Assembly (NCBI GenBank): GCA_009663005.1
Contig: VIGQ01000415.1
Location: 1 to 10,000 of the forward strand
DNA from: Actinidia chinensis
Taxonomy: Eukaryota; Streptophyta; Magnoliopsida; Ericales; Actinidiaceae
Direction: 5' to 3'
DNA length: 10,000 nt
Position 1 is the stretch's first letter; each line of letters starts with the position of its first letter. Shown here piece by piece: positions 1 through 8,568 of this stretch. The position numbers and the translations under genes are program-made. Below the pieces are notes generated by a model, which was not told the DNA's origin, made no database searches, and was given only the letters and a program-made list of their open reading frames with translations.

Positions 1-1125
1 CGATGCACGGACAAATCCACCTCGCAGAGATTCGAGAATTTTGACCGCACTGTCCTAGACGCCATTAACACTGTAAACAAATGCTCCAGTAACCGTTGAC
101 ACTCTGGTCAGACACAGATCCACCATCACTGAAAGAGTATTAAAAGAGCTCGATCTCTTTGAAGTTCAAAAGCTCCCACCCAGCTCGGCAATTTATTAAG
201 GAAAGACATATCCTCGTATATCACCTGGACTCCATACAAAAGCCTAATTCCTCTCCGGGTTGTCGAATGAAGTTTATGTGCAAAGCATTCTCCGCCACTT
301 TGAAAGACCGCCAGGTCCCGTGGTTTCAAAAACTATTGCCAGGAACCATAGACTCTTTTGGCGAGCTTAGCCGACTATTTGTCGCCAATTTTTTATAAGC
401 TTTAAAAACCGACGAAGGAATCTTCCCACCTATTCACCGTTCACCAAAAGAGGCCAAGAGCTTTGAAAGATTTAGTGAAACGATTCCATCAGGCTGTATT
501 GTGAAGTTGAGGATCCCAGTGATAAAGTGTAATCATGGGCAATGATGAAGACTCCGACCTGGTCCTCTGTTCGACTCCGTTTTCCAAAAACGTTCCTGAA
601 ACTTTTAATCCGCACGCCCATAGCAAAGCCACAAGTAAATATCCGGCGCAGAGGGTTTTGGCCGAGGCCAAACGAGTGCAATGAGGAAAGGGATTATCAC
701 AAGAGGAACGAGTCGCTGATACGAGGCGGGCTGATTACAGGGAAGGAGACGAGGTATAAGACGACTTGACCGAGATCCCAAACGGTCCTAGCCATAGGCG
801 TCCACGTACCCCGCCTCACAACCTGAAGTTTATCCTGCCACCACTAAACGCCCCTGGTTTGCCCAAGTTCTCGGGAGATCATAATTAACACAAGATTCGT
901 CAAATGGCCCGGAAAGATTAAAACTGACCCCAAAAGAGGAACAGGAACAACATATTGTGAATTCCACCGTACCCACGGACACAATATGAGGACGTTTTCA
1001 ACGAAATGGACAAATTTGCCGATCTCATTCAGAGGGGTTACTGAGAAGTATGTAGCTGCTCGCCCACCACCCAATCCCCAGAAGAAGTACGGCTGATAAC
1101 AGACCACTGCGGGTGATGACAAACA
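1..1125 (+). pseudogene. gag relic (capsid plus zinc-knuckle-like region)
   Basis: In an active element Gag forms the cytoplasmic virus-like particle that packages the RNA. The capsid core is clear at 267-398, where MKFMCKAFSATLKD is followed by a tryptophan block, then PGTIDSFGELSR and LFVANFL; this is the retrotransposon gag (PF03732-like) signature. Later pieces sit in shifting frames: KRFHQAVL near 478-502, SKNVPETF near 582-605, LAEAKR near 658-675. At 905-985 one frame gives WPGKIKTDPKR and then YCEFHRTHGHN, the basic stretch and Cys/His segment typical of this gag type. The N-terminal part before 159 is barely recognisable and full of stops. The usual segment between YHLDSIQKP and MKFMCKAF looks shortened, which suggests an internal deletion. 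The start codon cannot be placed. Confidence 0.82.
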
Positions 1126-1600
1126 TCCATGGAGGTTTCACATATCAGATGTCTTTCGACTTCTCCAGGAAAAGGCCTGCCAGAAAGTGCCCATAGACCG
1201 CCGAGAAGAGTGTTACAACTCTCTCCCTCTCTTTTGTTGCTTATCAAACCACCCATCACCTTCAGCAATGTGTTTGAGAGGCTTACACCTACCCCACGAC
1301 GATTCCTGGGTCCCGTCTATGCCGTCATCGCCATTTCAATGTCCAAAGGAATTTTAATCGCAACGGAGTTCTCAGATATCTTGTTTTCATCTCGCATTCG
1401 AAAGAAAAAAAATTGGGCTGGACAAGCTGCACCCGTGTTCATACCCCCCTATCGAATTTGGAGGAATAGACGCACCCTTTGGGATGGATCACTTAACCAG
1501 ATAACCCTGGGAAGGATTTTATTGTTGTAGTATTGCCCCTCGCCTTATAATGGTCATCCTGTGGCCTACCAACTTTTAGGAGGAATCAAGGCGATCTCCT
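1126..1600 (+). pseudogene. Aspartic protease relic of pol
   Basis: The retroelement protease cuts the Gag-Pol polyprotein and works as an aspartyl protease dimer. PITFSNVF at about 1252-1275 and GILI at 1348-1359, followed by SDILFSS, match the usual protease core. The position expected for the catalytic Asp-x-Gly-Ser box reads ATEFS (1360-1374) in this frame, so the catalytic aspartate codon is not in frame and the enzyme would be dead. Downstream pieces in other frames resemble the flap and THPLG region (about 1440-1480) and the family's ILGRPTL-like region (about 1540-1590). The longest open stretch is 1129-1530. It is a frame of this broken domain, not an independent gene. Confidence 0.72.
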
Positions 1601-2760
1601 CGACCTATCACCTGAACGAAAGTTTTCCACCCCAACATGGAAATGGCAAGAAAAGGGCGATCAGAAGTGGCTAGGCAATGTTCATTTCGCATGAGGGTCG
1701 AAACTCTTTAAGTTCCGCCTACCCAATAGCAGTTACAGACCATTGGTGGACGCCACAGAGGTACTCAGAGATTAATTGATAACTCACCCCTAGCAGACCC
1801 AGGGAACCAATAACACCAAGGCCCCTTGAAGAAACGTCCCTATCTCTATTACATCCAGATTAGCCTGATCCGCCTATCATGATTGGTACAGAACCGACTA
1901 GTGGCTTCGTTTCAACCCTTAATTGAAATAAAATCCGACGTAATTTGCCCTGGTCACAAAGAGACGTTCCTGGCATGGGATCCTGAGAATCGCCATGCGC
2001 ACAAAATTGTTCACCGACCCGAACATTCTCCCAGTCACCAAAAGAGAAGGAAGTTTTCCCTGAACGCCTAAAACTTCCATTGAAACGGGTCCAGTGACTA
2101 CTCTCCCTCAGAGTTCAATGTTCGTCCGAAGAAGCCCCACTATCCACTTGTTGCTTTTCGCCAATGTCGTAGTCCGCGCCCTACACAACACCCACCAAAC
2201 GGGAGAAAGTGGAGTGTGTGCGTAGACTCACCGACCCAACAAGGCTTGCCCAAAAGACAGTTTTCCCTTTGTTCTAAAATCGATCTGATTGTCGACGCCA
2301 CCTCCAAGCACGAGCTCCTGAATTTTATGGACGCCTTCTCGGGATAATCAACTAGTCAGATGTACCCTCCTGACAGTGAGAAGCTTCTTGTTTATCACAG
2401 ATTGGGGGTTATATTGTTTACAAAAGTCATGCCATTCGGATTGAAGAACGCTGGGGGGTGTCTACTGTCCATAGGTTAGTCAACAATATGTTCAGGAACA
2501 AATTAGGAAGACCATGGGAAGTATATAATGTATGTCTATTATAAAAGTCTCCGATCATCCGACCACATCGCCCATCTTGAATAATCATTTAAGGCATTCT
2601 TGTCGTGCCATCGGATTATGTTGACTCCCTCCCAAATGCATCTTTGGTGTCGTCCGGAAATTTTTTAGAATTTCTGGTCACTAATCGTTGAATCGAAGGT
2701 AAACCAGATCAGAGCCAAGCCCTGGTCGTGAATTGAGCTCGCCCAGAAATAATCGGGAAG
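1601..2760 (+). pseudogene. Reverse transcriptase relic of pol
   Basis: This domain would copy element RNA into DNA. The linker before it is eroded but keeps PPIMIGT near 1870-1890 and HQKRRKF near 2035-2057. In the palm and fingers, one frame gives KWSVCVDS (about 2207-2230), then LIVDATSKHELLNFMDAFSG ending at 2344, followed at once by a stop. VMPFGLKNAGG sits at 2426-2458 in that same frame. The catalytic YxDD box is expected about 2522-2533 and reads YIMY, so both metal-binding aspartates are gone. SDHIAHLE follows at about 2558-2581. There are several internal stops (for example at 2345). The motif order is diagnostic of Ty3/gypsy reverse transcriptase; the copy is inactive. Confidence 0.85.
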
Positions 2761-3330
2761 TTAACAGCAGTTGACCGGCGAGGAGCCGCCCGAAAATTCG
2801 TCGGCAGTCGGGCGGACAATGCCTCCCCTTCTTGATGAATCCTAAGTCAACACAGACCTCTCAATGGAAGGGAAATCTGAAAATGCACATTCCAACAACT
2901 GAAAGAGTATCTCGCTATCTCTTCCCTTACTCAATCCCTACCACCGGCGAAGACTTTATGTATATTTATCCATCTCGCCCCCGCGGTTGAGTGCTGTGCT
3001 AATCCTAGAAGAAGTTCAAGGTCCAAAGGCCAAGATACTACGTTAGCAAAGTCTTGATGGGTTGCATAGGTCAGATAATCCAAAGATTGTAAAAGATCGC
3101 CTACGCCCTAATGGTCCGCAGCCAGAAAACTCGTTATTCTTCCAAGCCCATCCCATCATCGTACTAACTGATAACCATTGAATCATATTCTTCAGCGACC
3201 CAACACATTATTTCGACTCCCAAATTGGTCTCCTTCGAGCTAAGTGAGTTCCACATTGAATACAAGCCAAGGACGTCAATAAGGCCCAGGCCCTGGCTAA
3301 TTTCTGTCGAATCCACCCATGAAGACGTCC
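2761..3330 (+). pseudogene. RNase H relic following reverse transcriptase
   Basis: This is the ordinary retroelement RNase H, which degrades the RNA strand of the RNA-DNA hybrid. Recognisable blocks are LYVYLSISPPRLSAVL at 2954-3001, FFQAHPIIVLTDNH at 3137-3178 and LSEFHIEYKPRTS at 3240-3278, all characteristic of the RT-linked RNase H of plant gypsy elements. Between them the sequence is frameshifted: the segment 3002-3136 keeps only traces of the YVSRAL-type block. The stretch 2760-2950 (thumb and connection) is the worst preserved part of pol and contains only weak matches. Boundaries are approximate. Confidence 0.75.
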
Positions 3331-3384
3331 ACACCAGAGACGACTCTTCTTGAAATGTGGAATTCTTAAAGAACCACCTCAGAA

Positions 3385-3805
3385 AAAGACCTCGCCCACT
3401 GGATTTGTTTCTTTGATGGCTCTTCTAACCAGCCACGGCTACGGTGGCATGGCTCGTCATAAGAGCTCCTCAGGCGAACAGGTGGAGTACCCATAAGAAT
3501 AGTGGTGGGGTTGGTTTAAAAGCCACCAACAATGAGGCCGTTAGTAAACCCCCTCCTCTGCCGTCCTCCTCTTCTCAACAGAGTTCACTTTCTGTCCCCC
3601 TCTTTTGCATTCTTCCGGTCGACTCACAACTGGTGGTAACCAAGTCCAAGAGACTACCTCGCCAAAGGACCGCAAGAATGATAACTTATGTGGGCGAGGT
3701 AAGGCTTGTTCCGCAAAATCAAGGAGTTTAAGATTCTCAGATTCCCCGAGAAGAATAATAAAGGCAGGATGCCTGGCTAATCTGGCTTCACTTTTGAGTT
3801 GATTT
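3385..3805 (+). pseudogene. Second (archaeal-type) RNase H relic, Tat hallmark
   Basis: Plant Tat elements carry an additional RNase H, acquired separately, just before integrase. Here WICFFDGSSNQ at 3400-3432 gives the first catalytic aspartate (codon 3415). LKATNNEA at about 3516-3539 gives the glutamate (codon 3534). DSQLVV from 3621 gives the next aspartate. The last one, expected in an ADALANLAS-type block, is lost: the block reads KAGCLANLAS near 3763-3792. RMITYVGEVR near 3676-3705 and RIIKAG are further family matches. There are at least two frame changes, so no continuous product exists. The domain is better preserved than its neighbours. The open stretches at 3444-3731, 3541-3849 and 3605-3802 are frames and shadows of it. 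Confidence 0.8.
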
Positions 3806-4894
3806 TCTGATATGGTGCATACTTTGGAATTTTTAACCAGCCCAAGCATTGGAACGCCACCGCAAATCCCTCCCCCCCTTCCTCAAAATCCGCCGTGGCT
3901 GTACTCAAATTATTGCCTATCCCAGACCAGGGACTCTTGCCAAAAGATAAGCTCCAAGCTCAGCCGCCTCCATACAGATCCCGCACGATTTTGCATTTTC
4001 AAGGGCGGCTATACAAGAGGTCTTTTTCAGGATCACTCTTAGATTTCTCCGACCAGAATAGGCAGAGTATTTCATACGCGAAATACCGAAGGCATATGCG
4101 GGAAATCACTCCGGACAAGATGCTTTTGTCGAAGAAACTATTCGCCAAGGATATTTTGGCGCCTAGAACGAGATGGCACCGCTAATATAAAGAGATCTAC
4201 AAATGCCAGAGGTTTGCCCCATCAGCCGTCTCCCTCACACCGAGATGGTAACCAATGTCCAGCCCCAGGCCATTCGCCCAGTGGGTTAATAGCATTCCTG
4301 GGTCCCTACGCTCGCAATCCTCCTTTTTAACAGGAAGTTTTTAATCGTCGCCATTGATTATTTACTAAATGGAATAGAAGCTCCGCCTCTCCAAATTAAT
4401 GAGAAAAATACCCGGGACTTCGTATGGAAGCACCTTGGTTTGCCGATTCGGAGTCCCAAATGGTTATCATCTCTGAACAACGCCCTGCAGTTCGACAACG
4501 ACAGGGTCAGGTTATTGGCTCGATCTCGCCATCTCCATCATTTCTCCTCGTCCGGTCATCCTCAGCTAACGGGCAAGGTTGAAGTAAACCAACCGTACCA
4601 TCCTCATAACTTTGAAGGCGAGGTTAGAACGATCCAAAAGTGAGTGGGCGAAAAACTTGCCGAACATACTTGGTGGCTTAGTCAGACTACCACCCGATTC
4701 CTACGAGGGAAACTCCATATTCTGGTCTTCGGCACCAAACAGCAATACCGGTGGAAATAGGTATGCCGAGCTCAGGATTTCGAATTTTGAACGAAGAAGT
4801 CAATGAGGCCGCGTCTCAGACTCAACCCTAGACTTTCCTTGAGTAAAAAAGAGAGAACGCCAATCTACGCAAATGTCTTACAAAATGGTTCAGG

Positions 4895-5430
4895 TCCGCA
4901 ATGCACGAGGACGACGAGAGAGGGAGACCGGATATGCGAGAAGAGGGGAGAACCAGCAATAGAAGGGAATCACAGGGAAGTAGTAATAAGTGAGACAGAA
5001 AGAATGAGGAGCAGATGAAGAGGTTGATACAGGAAAAGAGGAAAAAAGAAATACACATAAGAGCCAAGAATGGGACTGCAGAAAGAGAATAAAAAAAGGG
5101 TTGGGGGAAGTGGAAAAGGAATGAGATCAACCAAAGGAAAAAAAAAAACAAACGAAGAAATGAACACCTCACCAGGCCAAACCAATCAAAAAAGCAGTCC
5201 GACATAAGAGGAAAAAGAAGTCTAGAATGGGGCACGCAAAGACTAAGAAGGCGGTGAGAGAAAAAGGAGACAACAAACAATGAAGTACCCGAACAGACAC
5301 CAAGCAGAGAAAGAGGGCACGAAAATCCTTGACACAAGAGGACAGAATAACGGAGCGCCACAAATGGAGCAGATATGTGAATATGGGGAGCCGAGAGGTA
5401 GAGGGAGAATGGAAGGGGGACAGCTATAGA
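4895..5430. repeat. Purine-rich, strand-asymmetric block inserted in the integrase tail
   Basis: The + strand is overwhelmingly A and G. In 5041-5160 I count 21 pyrimidines in 120 bases. Integrase homology stops just before (SYKMVQ, 4876-4893) and resumes just after (YYNQRGRPP, from 5434), so the block is extra sequence relative to the family. It has no clear tandem unit, no recognised protein and no obvious target-site duplication at the edges. Its base bias makes the minus strand look open (for example 4828-5508, rich in Phe, Leu, Ser and Pro), but that is a composition effect. It could be a local low-complexity expansion or an inserted fragment of another repeat. Confidence 0.7.
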
Positions 5431-5656
5431 AGTTACTATAATCAACGGGGCAGACCACCGATCATTCCTTCCGGGCGGGACCTGGTCTGTCGGAAAGTAC
5501 CCTGCCAACTAAAGAACTAATGCGGGAAAACTCGGCCCAACGTGGAAGGTCCTACAAATCGTAAAGTCTCCCACCAGTGACTTACTGGTTCGAATACCTA
5601 AAACGGAAAGGCACTTGTACACCCTAGGAATGCCGGAGCATCTTGAAAATACTATC

Positions 5657-5662
5657 AATAAA
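5657..5662 (+). terminator. Possible poly(A) signal at the end of pol
   Basis: An AATAAA hexamer overlaps the end of the recognisable integrase tail on the + strand. It could serve as a plant near-upstream element, but such hexamers are common in AT-rich DNA, so this is weak. Confidence 0.25.
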
Positions 5663-5696
5663 CGAGCCACGAGAACATCCAGGCCACGCCCTAATA

Positions 5697-5760
5697 ATTT
5701 AATTGTTTAGAAAAATTGTTTGAATTGCTTATGATTTATATCATCTCTTTATATAAAAGA
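5697..5760. other. AT-rich spacer after pol
   Basis: This short stretch is very AT-rich, with two close copies of AATTGTTT (5701-5708 and about 5715-5722) and runs of ATATAA. No coding similarity was seen. It separates the pol relic from the CGCC-phased array. Confidence 0.5.
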
Positions 5761-5935
5761 TTACTATCGCCATTGTTTTGATGTGCGCCAATATTATGAT
5801 CGGCCCAATCCATTGCAGGATGATACTCCTATCGGCCATATCTTATGTCGCCATTATTATGATTCGCCTAAATCGATGATCGCCAGTTAAAGCAAAATTA
5901 ATCGCCCGTTAGTGAATCGCCAACATCATTTTTCC
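5760..5935. repeat. Degenerate tandem array with CGCC/CGGCC about every 16 bp
   Basis: CGCC or CGGCC occurs at 5768, 5786, 5801, 5833, 5849, 5865, 5881, 5903 and 5918 in otherwise AT-rich DNA. The steps are 18, 15, 32, 16, 16, 16, 22 and 15 bases, so most fit one or two units of about 16 bp. Several units continue with ATTATGAT-like sequence, for example CGCCATTATTATGATT at 5849-5864 and CGCCAATATTATGAT at 5786-5800. This looks like a decayed short-unit tandem repeat. Such repeats are known downstream of pol in Tat-lineage elements. Confidence 0.6.
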
Positions 5936-5971
5936 AGTTAAATGAAAGAACGGGAAACAAGGATATTTTCA

Positions 5972-5977
5972 TTTATT
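5972..5977 (-). terminator. Poly(A) signal candidate for the first minus-strand gene
   Basis: AATAAA on the minus strand lies about 33 bases beyond the stop codon of the minus-strand gene (6010-6012), after a T-rich tract on that strand (5995-6009). The order stop, T-rich tract, AATAAA is repeated at the second minus-strand gene, which strengthens the call. Confidence 0.45.
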
Positions 5978-6804
5978 GGCCACAAATTAATCTTAAAAAA
6001 CAAAAAAAATTAATTATACCTCAGGAAGCCACTCCCGTAACAGGATCTTCCTCCTTCTTTCATTGCCCTTGCTTCTTCCTCGGCTAAACTGCGTCCATCG
6101 CATATGCGCCACATCGCGTCGAGGTTGGGGAATTATGGAGGAGCTGCCTCTTGCATAACTCAATCCCCTCACTTAAAGTAGTTGGCATCAGACTGTACCG
6201 CTGCCTTGAAATTCTCCCGAGCTTTGAAGTCCTCGATGGCTAGCTCCTTGGCCTTCGCCAGTTTATTTGTTAAGTCCCACCAGGTGGCCTTCTTTCATCC
6301 ACCTCGTGGTTGGGCTTTGATCCGTCCTCACAAGCTCGGCCAGCCGATTCTCCGCCTTAACGCTCGCTTTTGAGCTTTTAAACCAATTCAAGCTCGGTGG
6401 ATCTGCGGACCATATGGAGTCTATGTCGTGGAGATGCTCCTGCTGCTGAGGGCCAAGAGAAGAGGCGAACACATCACCTTCCAATATAACATCTCAGTAT
6501 TTGTCAAAAGAACGACACCAAGATTTTCACAAATTACCTGACGCCAATTTCGTGGAAAGATTTGGCGACCAATTCATTCCTCCGATAAGTTGAGCAACCT
6601 CTTTCGTTTTCGGAAGCCGAATCACCCCTGTGAGCAACCTCCGATCCACAGAAGCAATCCGACATAGATTCGGACCTATGTCGCCACCAGGGGAAGAGGT
6701 CTCCAGCCTCAGCAGCACGCCCCCTGGCATTGACGCCCTCGGTTGGATTTGAATCTTTTGGCGGCGGGGGCGGCGCATCTTCCCTTTGCCCATTTTTGTT
6801 TTTA

Positions 6805-6820
6805 TTTTTTTTTTTTTTTT
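6805..6820. repeat. Poly-T run (16 T)
   Basis: A homopolymer of 16 T on the + strand, preceded by T-rich sequence from 6793. On the minus strand it encodes the lysine-rich part of the antisense gene linker (EKKKKNKNKNG-like). Slippage here may explain part of the frame loss. Confidence 0.85.
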
Positions 6821-7030
6821 CGAAGAGTCCGTTGCCTATTTCGTTACGGGGGTTTGCCTTCCCCGCGTACGTTTTCTTTCCCGAATAACGACTCCTTTTG
6901 GGTGGGAGAGCTTGGCTGTCGTCGCCTTCGCGCCTCCTCAGCTTTGGCCTTTTCCCCCTGTTTTTCACCCAATGCGGGGGGGGCACCAACTCGAGCCGAT
7001 ATGCTACACAGGGGAATGTCAGATAAGGAA

Positions 7031-7053
7031 GAAACCAATAAACAATTGGTTTC
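7031..7053. repeat. Perfect 9-bp inverted repeat with a 5-base loop
   Basis: GAAACCAAT (7031-7039) and ATTGGTTTC (7045-7053) are exact reverse complements around AAACA. The hairpin sits in a part of the antisense gene (about 7005-7090) where family-like coding is absent, and on the minus strand it is followed by a pyrimidine-rich stretch ending in TGTGTAG. Confidence 0.7.
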
Positions 7054-7503
7054 AGAATATACTCATAAGACTGAGCTCGGGGGGCAGCTCGAAATCCCGA
7101 AATGGAAATCCGCCCCTAAATCCGACTGGAGCCTGAACGTCCCAGATTAGGAGTTCGTAAAACGGGTCCCTTTTAACCTTCCCCCGAGCCACCTTAGAAG
7201 GGTTTCATCAGGGATACCAGGAATGGCTCTCCTAACGCCCCTCCGATACCCCTTCTAATGACCCCAAGTATTCAACCGAATCTTCGCAAGTACGAACTCA
7301 CCCGTCATCACCCGAGTGTCTGTTGTCTCCCGCCACGGTAGGATTGTCTTGTCAACCACTGAAAAATGTTTCTTGAAGGTCGCGAACCCAGAAACCCTTC
7401 GAAACCTCGAAGTAGCCTCCGGGCTCTCATCCTCCCGAAGATCGCCTCCATCTCTTGAAACTCACCTCGGATATAGTCGGCCAACTTGTTTGCAGCTCTT
7501 TCC

Positions 7504-7563
7504 CTGAAATCGCATGTCAGGCGCAATAATGTGCTCAAGAACTAAAAACAAATAGGACACTAC
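7504..7563 (-). other. 60-base intron-like or inserted segment inside the antisense gene
   Basis: On the minus strand the segment starts GTAGTG and ends TTTCAG, contains the T-rich tract TTTGTTTTTAG and has two in-frame TAG stops. It lies directly after the RVPRSWGTPG motif, where the family continues without a break. CAGGG occurs at both edges (7564-7568 with the first intron base, and 7502-7506), which fits either splice-site context or a short target duplication. At 60 bases it is shorter than most plant introns. Confidence 0.35.
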
Positions 7564-8358
7564 CCTGGTGTTCCCCAAGATCTGGGGACTCGTGGAGTAC
7601 TATCGCTGGCGCCGTGCCCGAGGGGAACTCCACCAGTCCCCCGATGCGAAAAAGAACCTCGTGTCTTCGACCCTTTTACGTTGCTCGGAGATCCTCGGAG
7701 CAAGTTTCTTCTCAGGTCTCGCCTTGAAGTAGTAACCACTCCAAGATCGGGTAAGGGGCTTAGGGAGTATAGCACCTGAATTCGTCATCGGACCATGTGA
7801 CGTTTGAAGTGGCTCCAGATCACCATCAACATGACTGATCGCCATGCTTGGGGGATAATGTGCAGGGCCAATCCTGTTTTAATGAATCAAAATTTCCTAA
7901 TGGTCGGGTGAATGGGGAAGCCTTAAGCCGGCCCAGAAAAGCGGCTTCGTAAAATGCCACCTCGCCTTGGCGGGCTGATAAATTGTCCTCGCCATCCCCA
8001 GGAATCCGAAGTCTACCCCCTAGGGAAATGAATAGGTATATCCGAGCTTGTCCAGTGTCAGCCTGGGAACATGACGTTACCCTCCTTATTCAGACTCGAG
8101 GTATCCCTCTTTGGGGAATTGGTAGTTAATTGGTGGGAAACGAGGGAGACTGGGCTCACATTTCGTCGATATAAGCTTCGCCGCCTATATGATCGGATAA
8201 TCCAAGAAGGCAGGGATTGGGCTCAGATTCTTCGCCCTCCGAGTTTGGTCTTGGAGAACCATAAACGGGACTGTCCGACCTGTTGTACTGCGAGGTATAG
8301 TTTCAAAAACAGAGCAGCCTTGCGACAGCAACGGAATGTGCGAATGAAATAGTATCCC

Positions 8359-8568
8359 ATTTTATACATACAGGGGAGGGCTTGTTATCGACGGCCCAAT
8401 GCCCAGATCACGCACTCGCGATTTCCTAGATGTAAAAACCGCGTTTCCCGCCATTAAACCATTTTCCCGCTGACTCAACCTATTTCGCATTTAATTTTCT
8501 GTCCACGTGGCTCCTGATTGAGTCATTTGACGCTCCACCTGGCCCAACCATCATGCACAAACACGTCA
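8359..8568 (-). promoter_or_regulatory. Candidate promoter of the first antisense gene (TATA box and bZIP-type sites)
   Basis: On the minus strand TATAAAAT lies at 8366-8359, placing transcription start near 8330, just ahead of the antisense gene. Upstream are a cluster of sites typical of plant bZIP promoters: TGACTCA at 8471-8477, the palindromic G-box CCACGTGG at 8503-8510, TGAGTCA at 8519-8525 and CACGTCA at 8562-8568 (TGACGTG on the minus strand). A W-box core TTGAC sits at 8527-8531. Position and orientation match the gene below. Activity is inferred from motifs only. The region could instead be part of an LTR. Confidence 0.5.

Larger units (their letters stand above)
1..5662 (+). mobile_element. 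Degenerate Ty3/gypsy LTR retrotransposon, Tat-lineage type (gag-pol part)
   Basis: Fragments of every gag-pol domain occur in order on one strand: gag, protease, reverse transcriptase, RNase H, a second RNase H, and integrase. The second RNase H before integrase (FFDGSSNQ at about 3409-3432, TNNEA at about 3525-3539, DSQLVV from 3621) points to the Tat lineage of plant non-chromovirus gypsy elements; that link is established knowledge. The reading frame shifts dozens of times and in-frame stops are frequent, so no functional polyprotein can be made. The 5' LTR and primer binding site are not visible, so the left end lies outside the window or is lost. The 3' part probably continues past 5662 through the antisense module. 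Family and order are secure; the exact lineage is less so. Confidence 0.88.
3806..5662 (+). pseudogene. Integrase relic, split by a purine-rich insertion
   Basis: Integrase joins element cDNA to host DNA with a D,D-35-E catalytic triad. N-terminal pieces include KRSFSG near 4015-4033 and CQRFAPSA near 4204-4227. In the core, AQWVNSIPGS (4276-4305) has Asn (4288) where the first Asp is expected. KFLIVAIDY follows at about 4335-4361. PKWLSSLNNALQFDN (4455-4499) lacks the second Asp. GHPQLTGKVEV keeps the Glu (4581). LKARLERSKSEWA near 4609-4647 and VEIGMPSSGF near 4751-4780 continue the family pattern. The C-terminal tail is interrupted: SYKMVQ (4876-4893) is followed by about 530 bp of foreign-looking sequence before YYNQRGRPP resumes at 5434, then GRDLVCRKV and a degraded HPWNAEHLKKYY-type end near 5618-5660. 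The triad is lost and the gene is dead. Confidence 0.85.
6010..8330 (-). pseudogene. Antisense retrotransposon-associated gene, PF04195-type domain plus coiled-coil-like tail (broken)
   Basis: The gene reads against gag-pol. From its 5' end, GEVAFYEAAFLGRL lies at 7925-7966. Then, over about 7690-7930 in shifting frames, come traces of the proline-rich and tryptophan motifs of the 'putative gypsy type transposon' domain (PF04195). LLRGSPSNVKGSKTR lies at about 7663-7708 and FFFASGDW at about 7633-7656. RVPRSWGTPG at about 7564-7595 is followed by a 60-base interruption. TFKKHFSVVDK (7348-7380) and GIPDETLLRWLGG (7180-7218) come next, then a Lys/Asn-rich linker encoded opposite the poly-T run. 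The tail contains EDFKARENFKAAV (6196-6234), ELCKRQ near 6140-6160 and LAEEEARAMKEGG (6049-6087), and ends at a TAA at 6010-6012. Frameshifts and stops break it throughout. The molecular function of the family is unknown. The start is unclear; it should lie just below the TATA box at 8359. Confidence 0.78.

Noticed and set aside
844..1268. Minus-strand open frames of 92 and 76 codons
   Set aside because: They are antisense shadows of the gag zinc-knuckle region and protease start on the + strand.
4828..5508. Longest open reading frame in the window (226 codons, minus strand)
   Set aside because: It lies opposite the purine-rich block; its Phe/Leu/Ser/Pro-rich product is what any pyrimidine-rich strand would give. 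No recognised domain, and its ends cover the integrase tail on the other strand.
5760..5935. CRISPR array
   Set aside because: The units are about 16 bp, strongly diverged and without constant-repeat and unique-spacer structure; the context is a plant retrotransposon.
6743..7150. Plus-strand frames of 135 and 116 codons containing a poly-Phe run
   Set aside because: The Phe run is the poly-T homopolymer; the frames are shadows of the lysine-rich linker on the minus strand.
8071..8352. 93-codon open frame on the + strand
   Set aside because: It lies opposite the 5' part of the antisense gene and ends next to its TATA box. No family resemblance was seen.
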